Of a stretch of DNA of 64,000 bases, positions 1 to 9,900 are shown piece by piece. The stretch comes from Verrucomicrobia bacterium LW23 (GTDB lineage: Bacteria > Verrucomicrobiota > Verrucomicrobiia > Methylacidiphilales > UBA1321), in contig QAZA01000050.1 in assembly GCA_003054695.1 (NCBI GenBank), positions 310,001-374,000 of the forward strand, in the 5' to 3' direction. Every line of letters begins with the position of its first letter. Positions within the stretch are counted from its first letter, which is position 1. Below the pieces are notes generated by a model, which was not told the origin of the DNA, made no database searches, and saw only the letters and a program-made list of their open reading frames with translations. Made by a program: the position numbers and the translations under genes.

Positions 1-130
1 TATGCCATCTCGCAACAATGTACACGAGCCACGTAGCGAGTCATGCTGAAAACGCTGGGCTGAAGCGAAAAATCGCGATTCCGGAACTGGACAGGCAGGT
101 TATGCGCCACGATTTCCGCCACAAAATAAA

Positions 131-163
131 GGCGTCCCTGGTGATTGAATCACCGGGGACGCC
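131..163 (-). terminator. Intrinsic terminator of the RG-rich protein gene
   Basis: A GC-rich stem pairs GGCGTCCC with GGGACGCC, with further pairing inside around GTGA/TCAC and a very small loop. Read on the minus strand it is followed by TTTATTTT, the usual U-tract. It lies about 80 nt beyond the stop of the minus-strand gene ending at 245. On the plus strand the stem is followed by TTTCTCTT, so it may also stop transcription entering from the left edge. No gene is supported in 1-130. Confidence 0.75.
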
Positions 164-244
164 TTTCTCTTACCCCTGCCAGCGGAGCCGCCCAAAACTC
201 AGGACTCGGGCGGGCGCGGCAGAAGTTTGATGGACGGTAAGACT

Positions 245-2341
245 TTACACAAGCGCGCCGACTTCTTCGTCGCGGGTAGCTTCAGCCTCAACGCTGTCGG
301 ACTCCGAGGGAGATACGGAAGCAATCACCACGGCGGTCTCGGGCGCTTCGACGGCGGGAACGGCAGCGTGCTGCTCCACGGGCGCGGCCTGCTCGGCAAC
401 AACTTCAGCAGCAACGGGTTCCGAAGCAGCGGGTGCTTCTTCGGCCTGGGCCTCCTGGACAGCAGCGGCAGCAACGGGCGCCGCCTGAGCGACGACAGCG
501 GCCTTCTTCTGCTGGCCGTTGTTCTGCTGCTGGTTCTGGCCGCCGGAGTTGGGCTGCGGCGTAAAGAGGGTGCCGTTGGAGAGCTCCACGACGTAGCCTT
601 CGTACATTAGCCAGCGCAGGTTGCGCAGGGCGTCCATCTGCTCGGCGGTGAGCTGGGGGCGGGCTTCGGCGGCGGGCGCCTGGGCTACGGCTGGAGCGGC
701 TTCGGTGGTTGCCGCAGCGTCGGCAGCGGGCGCTTCCGCAGGGGCGGAGGCTTCCACCGCTTCGGCAGGGGCTTCGCTCGCAACCTGTTCCGTTGCAGCG
801 GCTTCGGTAGCGGCTGGGGCCGGCGCTTCCGCGGGTGCGGCGGGGTGGACCACGGTCGCCTCATGGGCGGCGGCCTTCAGGGATTCGTCGGTGACGCCGG
901 CGAAGTCGTGCAGGAAGGTCTGGCGGGTTGCCTTGGGGGTTACCAGCAGCCAGTCCACAATCTTGCGTACGCCAACGGCCATCGGCGTGTTGACGAGGTC
1001 GATGCGGCGGGGGCGGGCGACGCCGACGTAGGTAACGTTGTCCTTGTTGCTGAGCTTGAAGACGTGCAGGCCGTGGCGGTTAAACTCCATGCGCATCAGG
1101 TTCACCATCGAGATGGGGAAGCGCTTCTGGTCGTCAATCGTCCAGCGCACGGCGTTGCCGATTTCCTGGCTCAGGTTCTTGACGTGCTCCGGCTTGCTGA
1201 GGGTGACGGAGGAGCCGCGGTAAATCACCTCGCCCATGTGATGGGTGCGGAAGTGGGCTTCGACTTCGCCCTTGCCCTTCAGGCGGTCGTCCTCGGGGCG
1301 CTTGACGCTGACGTACTCCACGCGGGAGGACTGCTCGTCCAGCCAGGCCTTCACAAGGGCTTCATCGCGAACGGTTTTGATGCGCTGGCGGTAGGCCTCG
1401 AACGGGGTGTGGGAGAAGCGGGCAGCGTGGATGGCGCGCAGCTTGTTCTGGTAGTCGTGGTGGTTGGGCGGGCCGAGGTTGGTGCCGCTCATGCCGCACA
1501 CGGCGACGAAGGTGAAATTGCCCTTAGGTGCTTCCGTCGCAACGGTTTCCGCCGTATAGTAGGCGTCCAGATGCTTCTCGAGGATGTGGCGCACGGCCTG
1601 GGACTCGGTCAGCCAGGGCGTGTGGTCCAGGCGACAAATATAGAAGGGATTTGGCGCCTTCTCTTTAACTTCCTCCTTTGCCTCGGCGGCGGGGGCTGCC
1701 TCGTGCTTCTCGTGCTTCTCGTGCTTTGCGGCTTCCTCGCCGTGGCGGGGCTTGCGGTTGCCATGCTGCTGGTTGTTGCGGCCGGCGCCCTTCTGGGAGA
1801 TGCGGATCTGGTAGCGCTCCGGGCTTTGCAGGATAACGCCGGCGACATCAAAGATGGGATACGCGCGGGCGGACGACTTGATCTGCTGCGCGAGGGCCGC
1901 CACGCTTACGGACGTGGGGATGATGGAAACTTCCAGCTCGTCGAGAATAGCCGGGGGCTGAGGACGCTCGAAGCGGCGCTGATGGCCGTGGCCACCGTGC
2001 CCATGCCCGCCCTGCTGGGGGCGGTCGGAGCGCTCGCCGCCGGTATCTCGGCGGGTGTAGCTGCCTTTGGCCTGCGCACCCTGGCCGCCATGGCCCTGGC
2101 CGCCGCGGTCGCGATTGCCACTGCCAAAATTGCCGCCGCTGCGATTGTCTCGCCGATCGCGATTGCCGCCGCCGCTGCGCGAGTCGCGGCCGAATCCGCG
2201 GTCGGGACGTCTGCCGCCAAAGCTATGACCTCCACCCTCCTCGCGGGCCTCAAACTCGCGCAGCTTGGCTGCGTCCATTTGGGTGCCCCATTTCGGGCTT
2301 AAATCGAGTCCGCTTAAATCAATAGCCGTGGCATCGCTCAT
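245..2341 (-). CDS. RG-rich, low-complexity protein with a conserved central region, function unknown
   Basis: The protein is 698 residues. I start it at the ATG at 2341 because AAGGAA lies just upstream; an in-frame ATG 39 nt earlier has no such site. It has three zones. Residues about 30-130 are rich in Gly, Arg, Asp and His with RGG/RDR-type repeats, typical of disordered RNA-binding tails. Residues about 130-480 are ordered and contain a run with one Cys and spaced His (starting FYICRLDH and ending HILEKH) that resembles a C2H2-like metal site, though this is only a visual match. The rest is Ala/Glu/Pro-rich with a small ordered patch near RNLRWLMYEGYVVELSNG. I do not recognise a named family. 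The RGG tail suggests nucleic-acid binding. It ends at a strong terminator and appears monocistronic. Confidence 0.8.
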   Translation of the reverse strand: MSDATAIDLSGLDLSPKWGTQMDAAKLREFEAREEGGGHSFGGRRPDRGFGRDSRSGGGNRDRRDNRSGGNFGSGNRDRGGQGHGGQGAQAKGSYTRRDTGGERSDRPQQGGHGHGGHGHQRRFERPQPPAILDELEVSIIPTSVSVAALAQQIKSSARAYPIFDVAGVILQSPERYQIRISQKGAGRNNQQHGNRKPRHGEEAAKHEKHEKHEAAPAAEAKEEVKEKAPNPFYICRLDHTPWLTESQAVRHILEKHLDAYYTAETVATEAPKGNFTFVAVCGMSGTNLGPPNHHDYQNKLRAIHAARFSHTPFEAYRQRIKTVRDEALVKAWLDEQSSRVEYVSVKRPEDDRLKGKGEVEAHFRTHHMGEVIYRGSSVTLSKPEHVKNLSQEIGNAVRWTIDDQKRFPISMVNLMRMEFNRHGLHVFKLSNKDNVTYVGVARPRRIDLVNTPMAVGVRKIVDWLLVTPKATRQTFLHDFAGVTDESLKAAAHEATVVHPAAPAEAPAPAATEAAATEQVASEAPAEAVEASAPAEAPAADAAATTEAAPAVAQAPAAEARPQLTAEQMDALRNLRWLMYEGYVVELSNGTLFTPQPNSGGQNQQQNNGQQKKAAVVAQAAPVAAAAVQEAQAEEAPAASEPVAAEVVAEQAAPVEQHAAVPAVEAPETAVVIASVSPSESDSVEAEATRDEEVGALV

Positions 2342-2626
2342 AAAGGAATTTCCTTGCGTGAAAAAAGACTGAAATAGCAATTATGCTAATATGGTGTTAG
2401 ACCTTTTCGCAAAAAAAACGCTATAGCGCAAGCCTGCAATTTCCACGTCATTGGATTGTTACAGGCAATCCCGCGTCAGTTAACACCTGGGCTTTTACAT
2501 GCAATCGGCCCGCTTAGCATCCACAACATACTGCCAACCAGCATGTTGCATTGATTGCATTTAGCGGCAGTGATTTAGCTGTTGTATGAAAGTTTTAACG
2601 AAAAAGAGCAAGGAAACGTCGTAAAA

Positions 2627-3388
2627 TTATAGGAAAAGCGGCGTCCACTCCTGCGAACGGTGAAACCACGGCACCGGGTGGGGCGACGTCGACGACATGA
2701 CCGGACGAGGCTCCGGCCGGGTGTAGTCGTAGCGGGAGACAGACACCGTAACATCCTCACCCTGAACGCCTTTTGATGCGCCGGCCATGAGTGCCCGCGG
2801 GACCGCCACAACACATCCCCATCGTTCGCCCTCGCTAACGTGCAGCAGGCGAAGGGCAAAAAGCGGCTCCTTTACCGTAAAGCGCTCAAGCCCCTCTTCC
2901 ACTTTCGCAATCCGTTCTTCCCCCGTAAGTTCCGACTTTTTAGGGGCTTTGTGCTGCGCGGCGGGAAATCGCAGTTGCAGGATCTGACCCTGCGGGGAGA
3001 CGTGGATTTCGTAGTAAGGCTCCTGCCTGGCGGGGCGCCAGAAAAGCTCGAAGACATCGCCCCTCAGGAACCCGGCCTGATTAAAGCGTGTGGCGGGGTT
3101 AAAGACATCCTTATCCGTAAACTCCACGCCCACAACCACATCCGACGTTGTGGCGGCAAACCAGGCGGTGCCGGGCGCGAATTGCGGAACGGGCGCCTCC
3201 AGCCACGTCTGGCCAAGCTGCAGGCTGGGCCACGCGGCGCGGGCAGCGCAGAAGCTGTCCCACGAGGCGAGATCGCCGGGGTTGACGCGGGCGGGGTGGA
3301 TGCCGGGTAAGGGCGCGGTGGACGACGAGGAAGCTATCGCGGGATTATTCAAGGGGTTGCAACGATTGTGATCGCCGGAAAGCGGCAA
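2627..3388 (-). CDS. CBM9/DOMON-like carbohydrate-binding protein
   Basis: This 253-residue protein has the look of the CBM9-like (DOMON-fold) beta-sandwich that occurs in many verrucomicrobial sugar-active proteins. Visible landmarks are a TWLEAPVP strand near residue 62, VGVEFTDKDVFNP near 86, then RGDVFELFWRP and YYEIHVSPQGQI, the usual strand order of this fold. No signal peptide is evident. The start is uncertain: the only in-frame candidate after an upstream stop is TTG at 3388, and there is no clear ribosome site. It diverges from the GspF-like gene, the two start codons being about 25 bp apart, so their promoters must overlap. A role in sugar binding is inferred from the fold only. 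Confidence 0.65.
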   Translation of the reverse strand: MPLSGDHNRCNPLNNPAIASSSSTAPLPGIHPARVNPGDLASWDSFCAARAAWPSLQLGQTWLEAPVPQFAPGTAWFAATTSDVVVGVEFTDKDVFNPATRFNQAGFLRGDVFELFWRPARQEPYYEIHVSPQGQILQLRFPAAQHKAPKKSELTGEERIAKVEEGLERFTVKEPLFALRLLHVSEGERWGCVVAVPRALMAGASKGVQGEDVTVSVSRYDYTRPEPRPVMSSTSPHPVPWFHRSQEWTPLFL

Positions 3389-3412
3389 TGGGTGCTATGT
3401 TGCCAAACCATC

Positions 3413-4399
3413 GTGGATACATCAACACGCATCAAGTTTTTCGAGCAGCTGGGCACGATGTCCAGAGGCGGCCTGCCGCTGCGGACAGCGCTGGACAAGC
3501 TGAAATCGCGGTTCAATGACTTTGAGGTGCAGACACTTGCGAGTGCGATCAACGACGGCATGCCGGTCACCGACGCGTTTGACAAGGCCGGCTTCTCCGA
3601 GTTTGAGGTAAATCTGGTGCACGCGGGGGAGCGCAGCGGGCGGCTGGAGGACATCTTTTCGCAGCTGGCGCAGTTTTGGCGCAATGAGGACACGCTCGTT
3701 GGCGGGTTGTGGCGCCAGTCGCTCTATCCCCTTGTGGTGTTGCATGTTGCGGCGTTTTTTTATCCGCTTCCCGGTGCTTTGGAGCGGTTTAATGCAAGCC
3801 CGGCCAACGCGGCCTTTGTATACATGCTAAGCCTTGCGTTTGTGCTGTTTATGATGTACGCCACGGGTTTCGGCGTTTACATGATTATTGGCTGGCTGTG
3901 GCGCACGCCGCCGGGGCAAAAAATCCTGCTGGCCGTCCCCCTGCTTGGCCCGGCGTGGAAGGCGACGTACGCCTACCGCTGGATCATAGCCCTGCGCCTG
4001 GAGTATGCGGCGGGCCTGCCCCTCTCGGACGCCGTGTACGACGCCTGGCAGGCGACCGGTTTTGCGGAGCGCGATGAACCGGCGGAGCAAGGCAAACAGC
4101 ATATCCTCTCCGGCGAGCCCCTGAGCACCGTCTACCCCAGGTGGAAGCAGTACCTGCCCATCGACTGGCAGGACTATATCGAAACGGGCGAAATCTCGGG
4201 AAAGCTTTCGGATACATTTGTGGCGCTGGAGGAACAGGCGCTCCACAGCTGGAAGCTGGCGATGGCCGCGGTTAACGAGTGGATGCCCCGCTTTTTCCTG
4301 GTAGGCATTCTCATTCTGGCCGTCGGCCTTTTCTTCTCCGCATTTGCCCCGCTCTTTTACAAAGTCTACAACATATTTCAGGGCGTGCAGCTGGGCTAA
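3413..4399 (+). CDS. GspF/PilC-type inner-membrane secretion platform protein
   Basis: The sequence FFEQLGTMSRGGLPLRTALD followed by helices and hydrophobic stretches near residues 115-135 and 145-170, and again at the C-terminus, is the pattern of T2SSF-domain proteins, the inner-membrane platform of type II secretion and type IV pilus machines. At 328 residues it is somewhat shorter than the usual 400, with the second T2SSF half from about residue 185 to 310. I prefer the GTG at 3413; a GTG at 3368 would add 15 residues unlike the family. TATGTT at 3396-3401 could be a -10 element. No gspE, gspD or pilin gene adjoins it, so it may serve pseudopilins encoded elsewhere, such as the cassettes at 21.2 and 36.5 kb; that is inference. 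Confidence 0.8.
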   Translation: MDTSTRIKFFEQLGTMSRGGLPLRTALDKLKSRFNDFEVQTLASAINDGMPVTDAFDKAGFSEFEVNLVHAGERSGRLEDIFSQLAQFWRNEDTLVGGLWRQSLYPLVVLHVAAFFYPLPGALERFNASPANAAFVYMLSLAFVLFMMYATGFGVYMIIGWLWRTPPGQKILLAVPLLGPAWKATYAYRWIIALRLEYAAGLPLSDAVYDAWQATGFAERDEPAEQGKQHILSGEPLSTVYPRWKQYLPIDWQDYIETGEISGKLSDTFVALEEQALHSWKLAMAAVNEWMPRFFLVGILILAVGLFFSAFAPLFYKVYNIFQGVQLG

Positions 4400-4441
4400 G
4401 CCGGGCCAAGAAAAGGTCGCCCGCCATGCGGCCCGCCTCAC

Positions 4442-5401
4442 TCACGCCTCCCCTCGCGCAGGCCGGCGGCGCCACTGGGCGGGCGGGGTGCCAAACTGGG
4501 CGCGAAACCACGCCGTAAAGTAACACGCCGAGGAGAAGCCGAGCGTGGCGGCGGCCTGCTTGATGGGCAGCGCCTCCTCGCGCAGCAGATGCAGGGCGGC
4601 GCGTTTACGGCGCTGCTGGTAGTACTGGCGGGGCGTGGTATCGAATGCCTCCACAAACAGCCGGTTCAGGTGCGCGGGGCTGAGTCCGACCCGCGCGGCC
4701 AGGCCCGCCAGGTCCCAGGCCTCGTGCAACGGCATGGTGTTGAGCAGTTGCGCGGCGCGAAGCGCACGCTCGTCTGCCCGTGCCGGGGTGGTGGGCGGGC
4801 AACCGGCCTCGGCAAGGCGTGCCACAAATTCCGTAAGCCAGGCAAAGAAATGGCGGTTGAGATCCAGGTACTGCACGGCGTCCGCCCGTTTCCATTCCAT
4901 GCCCGTATCGGCCTGCGTAAAGTTGCGTGTGGCAAAGCGTTCCAGCCGCTTGGCCAGGCTGGATAGCTCCTGCGTTGCATCCCGCGGCAGTACAAAGGCT
5001 AGCCGGGGATCGATAAGCGGGCGGCCGTCGGGCCACAGCGCGTGAAGCCGCACGGAAAGTATGGCGGCGTCCGCGCTGAAGCTGTTGCGGTGCCGGCTGC
5101 GCGAGGGCACCATCCAGTCGCCCACTCGCGCGGTTGCCTCATGCCCGCCTGTGGCGACAGTCACCGACCCGGCACGCACCAGCCACGCGGCGGTGTGCGA
5201 GGCGCCGACGCCCTCCCAGCGCATGCCGCCCACGTGGTGCGCGCGGTCGTGGATGAAGATGGGCCAGCAGCTCAGCCCGGACCAGTCGCGCAGACGCAGG
5301 CGCCCCTGATGCGCCGCCGCCTCCTCCGTACGCGGGGGAACGGAGCTGTCGCCGGGGGGGCTGGCGGAGGCGGTGGAAAGTGCGGGGCGCCGGGAGGGCA
5401 T
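4442..5401 (-). CDS. AraC-family transcriptional regulator
   Basis: The 319-residue protein has a cupin-like sensor region (about residues 35-190) and a C-terminal AraC DNA-binding domain (about 215-315) with two helix-turn-helix units, seen in AWDLAGLAARVGLSPAHLNR and IKQAAATLGFSSACYFTAWF. Start chosen at the ATG at 5401, because longer forms would run into the divergently transcribed oxidoreductase gene. The two genes are separated by 82 bp, so the regulator plausibly controls that neighbour. It resembles the regulator at 60533-61438 over the sensor region (both have RLxDW near the N-terminus and a similar ILSV stretch), so the two look paralogous. Ligand unknown; a sugar is the family norm. 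Confidence 0.9.
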   Translation of the reverse strand: MPSRRPALSTASASPPGDSSVPPRTEEAAAHQGRLRLRDWSGLSCWPIFIHDRAHHVGGMRWEGVGASHTAAWLVRAGSVTVATGGHEATARVGDWMVPSRSRHRNSFSADAAILSVRLHALWPDGRPLIDPRLAFVLPRDATQELSSLAKRLERFATRNFTQADTGMEWKRADAVQYLDLNRHFFAWLTEFVARLAEAGCPPTTPARADERALRAAQLLNTMPLHEAWDLAGLAARVGLSPAHLNRLFVEAFDTTPRQYYQQRRKRAALHLLREEALPIKQAAATLGFSSACYFTAWFRAQFGTPPAQWRRRPARGEA

Positions 5402-5483
5402 GATGAGAAATCTATACTTTTTGCGTAAGTTTGACAAGGTGCCGGCGTTGTGTCCTGCCGTCCTTTTCGCCACTATCGATGTC

Positions 5484-6899
5484 ATGAAATCGTTCTCCCT
5501 TTCCCCGCGTTCCCTTCCTCTCGATGAGTCGTGGGACGTCATCGTTGTCGGCGGCGGCCCCTCCGGTTGCACAGCCGCCGCAGCCGCCGCCCGCGAAGGC
5601 GCCCGCACTCTCCTTATCGAAGGCATGGGCGCCCTGGGCGGCATGGGCACCAGCGCACTGGTACCGGCATGGTGCCCCTTCTCGGACCGCGAGAAGATTG
5701 TGTACCGCAGCCTGGCCGAGCGCGTGCTTGTCGAGAGCAAAAAGACCACACCGCACGTGCCGAAGGAGCAGCTGGACTGGGTGCCGATCAACCCCGAAGC
5801 CCTCAAACGCATTTACGACGATCTGGTGGCCGAGTTTGGCGCCACGCCTCTCTTTCACACCACACTGGCCAGCGTGGAGATGCGTGCCGATGGCGAAGTT
5901 GACGCGCTTATCGTCGCCAACAAGGCCGGGCTAAGTGCCTTGCGCGCCAGGGTTTATGTGGATTGCACCGGCGACGCAGACCTGTGCTTCCAGGCCGGCG
6001 CGGAAACCGTAAAGGGCGACGGCAAGGAGCCCGCCTCCCTGATGCCCGCCACGCACTGCTTTGTGCTAAGCAACGTGGACGACTACGCCCTGCGCACCGG
6101 CGAGCCCATTTACGCCGGCAACCCCAAAAGCCCGCTCTACCCCATCCGCGAGTCCGGCCGCTACCCGATTATCCCCGACACGCATTTGTGCTCGGCCGTC
6201 ATCGGGCCCGGCACGCTGGGCTTTAACGCCGGGCACGTGTTTAATTTTGACAATACCGACCCGTGGAGCATCTCCCGCGGGCTGACGCACGGCCGCAAGC
6301 TGGCGCAGGCCTACCGCGACGGCCTGGCCGAGTTCGCCCCCGCCGCGTTCGGCAATTCCTTTCTCGTGATGACCGGCGCCATGATGGGCGTGCGCGAAAC
6401 GCGCCGCGTGATGGGCGACTACCTGCTCACCTTCGACGACTATATGGCCCGCCAGTCCTTTGACGACGAGATTTGCCGCAACAGCTACTTTATCGACGTG
6501 CACCGCAAGCAGGAGGAAAGCGCGAAAAACTACCAGGAGCGCATCGCCTCGCAAAAGAAGAACGAGCTGCGCTACGGGCCCGGTGAGTCGCACGGGATCC
6601 CCTATCGCTGCCTTACCCCCAGGGGACTGCGCAACGTGCTGGTGGCCGGGCGCTGCATCTCCACCGAGCGCATTGTGCAAGGCAGTGTTCGCGTGATGCC
6701 TACCTGCCTGGCCATGGGCGAAGCCGCCGGGCTGGCCGCCGCACTGGCAGCCACGGCTCCCGAGCCAAATGTGCATGCCGTGGATACGAACCACCTGCGC
6801 GCCAAACTGCGAGGCTACGGCGCCTACATCTCCGCCGACACCGCATCGCCGGCCGAAGCGGCCCGAACCGAGGAAGCAGCGGTGGCGGTGGCCGGGTAG
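5484..6899 (+). CDS. FAD-dependent oxidoreductase (FAD_oxidored family)
   Basis: Near the N-terminus (residues 18-45) lies the dinucleotide-binding motif VIVVGGGPSGCTAAAAAAR followed by a strand ending in E, the typical FAD-binding Rossmann start. Further along are VDCTGDADLC (about 160) and a C-terminal region NVLVAGRCISTER that closes the FAD site in this family. The 471-residue length fits. The ATG at 5484 follows an 82-bp gap to the divergent AraC gene. Family members are widespread in Verrucomicrobiota and Planctomycetes near sugar-degradation genes; their substrates are generally unknown. A second member sits at 42480-43730, also beside an AraC regulator. It converges with the large hydrolase gene downstream, 39 bp apart. 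Confidence 0.88.
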   Translation: MKSFSLSPRSLPLDESWDVIVVGGGPSGCTAAAAAAREGARTLLIEGMGALGGMGTSALVPAWCPFSDREKIVYRSLAERVLVESKKTTPHVPKEQLDWVPINPEALKRIYDDLVAEFGATPLFHTTLASVEMRADGEVDALIVANKAGLSALRARVYVDCTGDADLCFQAGAETVKGDGKEPASLMPATHCFVLSNVDDYALRTGEPIYAGNPKSPLYPIRESGRYPIIPDTHLCSAVIGPGTLGFNAGHVFNFDNTDPWSISRGLTHGRKLAQAYRDGLAEFAPAAFGNSFLVMTGAMMGVRETRRVMGDYLLTFDDYMARQSFDDEICRNSYFIDVHRKQEESAKNYQERIASQKKNELRYGPGESHGIPYRCLTPRGLRNVLVAGRCISTERIVQGSVRVMPTCLAMGEAAGLAAALAATAPEPNVHAVDTNHLRAKLRGYGAYISADTASPAEAARTEEAAVAVAG

Positions 6900-6938
6900 G
6901 CCCTCCGTGCGGCGGCGTAGGGCTGCCTTGCTGGCCCT

Positions 6939-9900
6939 TCACCCCTCCACAATGCAGATCTCCGGCGCGGCAAGCAGGCCCGACGGAAAGAGCTGAGGGT
7001 GAAGGGAATAGCGAGGCTCATCCGCTGTGCCGATATCAAACGGGGCAAGCGCCGAGCGGAAGGAGGCAGGGCCAATGTGCGTTTGCTCCCGCGGGACGAG
7101 ATGGAGCGGCCCGAACAGATTGCGACGCGTAAGCACCACCTCCACAACAACACTCGCGCCCACTCCCGATGGACGGCGGATACCTGCCGTGTGGGGCGGA
7201 AACGGCAGCACCTGCCTCCGCCCGTCCGCCTCCTCCACGCAAACTACCGCGCCGCCAAAGGCCGGGACACGTAACTGGCATGCCTCCGCCCCTGACAGTA
7301 CGCCGGCTGCTAGCGGGATCTCGTACCGAATGCGGCCCGTATAAAAGGGGAGCCCCTGCAGGGTAACATCCCCCACGTGCAGGGCTGCCGGCAGGACGCC
7401 AAGCCAGAGGCGGGGCGGCTGGCACCGGGAAGCAGAGATGCTGGAAGCATCCTGCTGCGCGTTATCTTCACCCCGCAAGCCATACACACCAAACGAGCCG
7501 AGCAGATAGATCGCCTCCAGATCCAGCTCGGCGTCAAACGTCGCGCAAAATTCCAGCACATTCTCGCCATCGCGGATGGCCTCTGCAGGCAACGGCACAA
7601 TGCGTATGCACGGATCGACAAACCACTCGCGGCACGCGCATCCCCCGGACACCCGCGTTCCATTCAGGGAGATTGCCCAGCGGTGCGGTTGCTCCATTGC
7701 CAGCGCGGGCGGAGCAGAGGCCCAGTGTTTGAGGTCGCGTACTGTAAAGGCCGCGCGCAGAAAGACTTGAGTTACAGTGACGGGCTTACCCACTTGCAGG
7801 TTATGATCCGGGCCGGAGTGCGCCTCAGCCGCCGCCTTACGCCGGGCCCAGGGCTGCATCATAGCCCCCGTTCGGCGCGGGAGGCGCAGAGCTGTCCTCA
7901 CACTGTCATCAATCGCCAGGATGTCCGCCGCCGGGCGCCATTCGGGCGGAGAGTCGGACGATGCTGCACCCTGCTGCCGGCTGAGCCACTCAAACTGGTC
8001 GATAACGAGCACGTTAGGTTCATCCAGCGAGTACCGCCAGGGGCCCGCGACCGCATTCCTCTCTAGGGCGACGGCTGGAGCATTCGCGGCGCCCGCATCC
8101 TCGGCAACCGCGCGGGCCTCGCGAAGCAGCGCCACGCGAAACAGGCGCTCGCCCAGGCCGTGCAGGCTGGTGCGCCACGTTACGGCAGATGCAAGGCCGT
8201 CCTTCGCATCGCATTGCAAGGCGCTGGAAGGCAGAGACTTGCGCGATCCCGTGCGGCAGTCCCACTCCTCCACGCAAAACATTGCGCTGGTGGGGCGGAT
8301 TGCGGCGGCTTCCCAGGCACGTGGCGGGCGTGGCGCAAGTGTCACTTCCAGCAGATCCACGCTTCTGGCGGGGTCCGTATTGCACAAGCCTGCCATCCAC
8401 GCGCCCCACTCGCCCGGAGCCGCCGCGGTTTCCTCCCGCACGGTAAGCAGGACGGGGCGCGTCAGATCCGTGCTCTCCGCGCCCGCACTCAGGGTAACCA
8501 CCGGGGGGGCTGCCCGGCGCAGGGCGGTGGTCAGCGCGTTGCGCTCCAATGGCACGCGAACCGACGAGGCGCTTTGAGCCAGACGGCGCGGCGCATCGGA
8601 GCGCACGGCGTCTGTGTATTCGGGAGGTTTTCCGGCGAACACAAGAGTACCTCCGGACGCCTGAAAACGCTGCAAAAGCTCCAGCGTAGAAGAACGAATG
8701 GTCTCCACGCCCGCAACAACCACAGCGCGGTAGCGGCCCTGCCCGAGGCAAAGCACGGGGGGCTCGTCGCCGTTTCCGGGCAGGATGGAGCCGAGGCGGG
8801 CAAGCTGATCTTCGTCGCCGTAGTCGTAGTCAATTTGCGCGCCGAGCAGCCACTGGCATAGCATCACAAAAACGTCGTCAATCGGCGCAATGTCGGGCGA
8901 CTGATTCTTGATCCACACCGCCCAGCTTGCGTGCACCTGCGCCCACACGCTTTCGACGGGGTGCAGGACCAGCACGTCGCACACGGCGCGTCCGGTTTGC
9001 AGGGCCGTGTGCAGGCGGGCAAAATAGTCTTCCACCGCGCGGTACTCCGGATGCCACGCGCTTTGGAACGAGATGCTGGCCGGGAAATCGCGCTTGGCCT
9101 CGCCGGCCATGCTGTACCAGGCCAGGTGGTGGCAGCGGATGTTGATGCCGAGAAACGCCTGCCAGTCGCCCAGTTCCTTGTGCCCGGCAAAGTCCAGCTG
9201 CCAGCCGGTGCAGCCATATAACTCGCTGATGGCCCGGGACTTACCCATCTGCCGCACACTGGAGGCCACCTGCTTGGCGGTCCAGAAGCAGCGGTTGTCC
9301 AGGTTTAGCTGGTCCATCCCCGGCGTGCCCATCCGCTCGTAATAGCGCAGTACGGAACCACACGTAACACTTTGCGCTCCAGGCAGATCCTCCGCCAGCA
9401 CGTGGCCGGTAACGCGCAGGTTATGCGCCTCACACCACTTCTGGATCGGCGCCGCCCAGCACTCCAGAAAGCGCGCGTGCAGCGCCTCCATATAACGCCA
9501 TTTGACGGGCGAAAACCGCTCGCCGCCGAGTCGCAGAAACAGCTCCGGCAGGCGGGGTATGAGATCCTCTCCAAAGCGGTTGCGGAAATCCTCCGCAAAC
9601 CCTTCCGTCCAGGGCACAGCCCAGCCGGAATCGGCGGGATAGATCCAGCCCTGGGGTGTGTCGCACATCACAAAACCGTGGTGTGGCTCGTCGGTAAAAA
9701 TGCCGGGGACAACGGAGCCGAAGTGCTCGCCGCACGTCTGCGCATAGCGTTCGTGCGTTACATCGATAAAGCGTTGAACGGTAGCAGGATCGAGCGTGTT
9801 GAGATAGGCGCCGCCATTAAAGAAATCGTGCGTCGGCACCTCCTCCGTAGAGAAGACAAGAAGGCAGTGATGCGCCGGCTCCGTATCGACGGACGCCCCG

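Noticed and set aside
845-2302. 485-residue frame opposite the RG-rich protein
   Set aside because: No start context and no domain; arises from the repetitive GC-rich coding of the other strand, which has a ribosome site and terminator.
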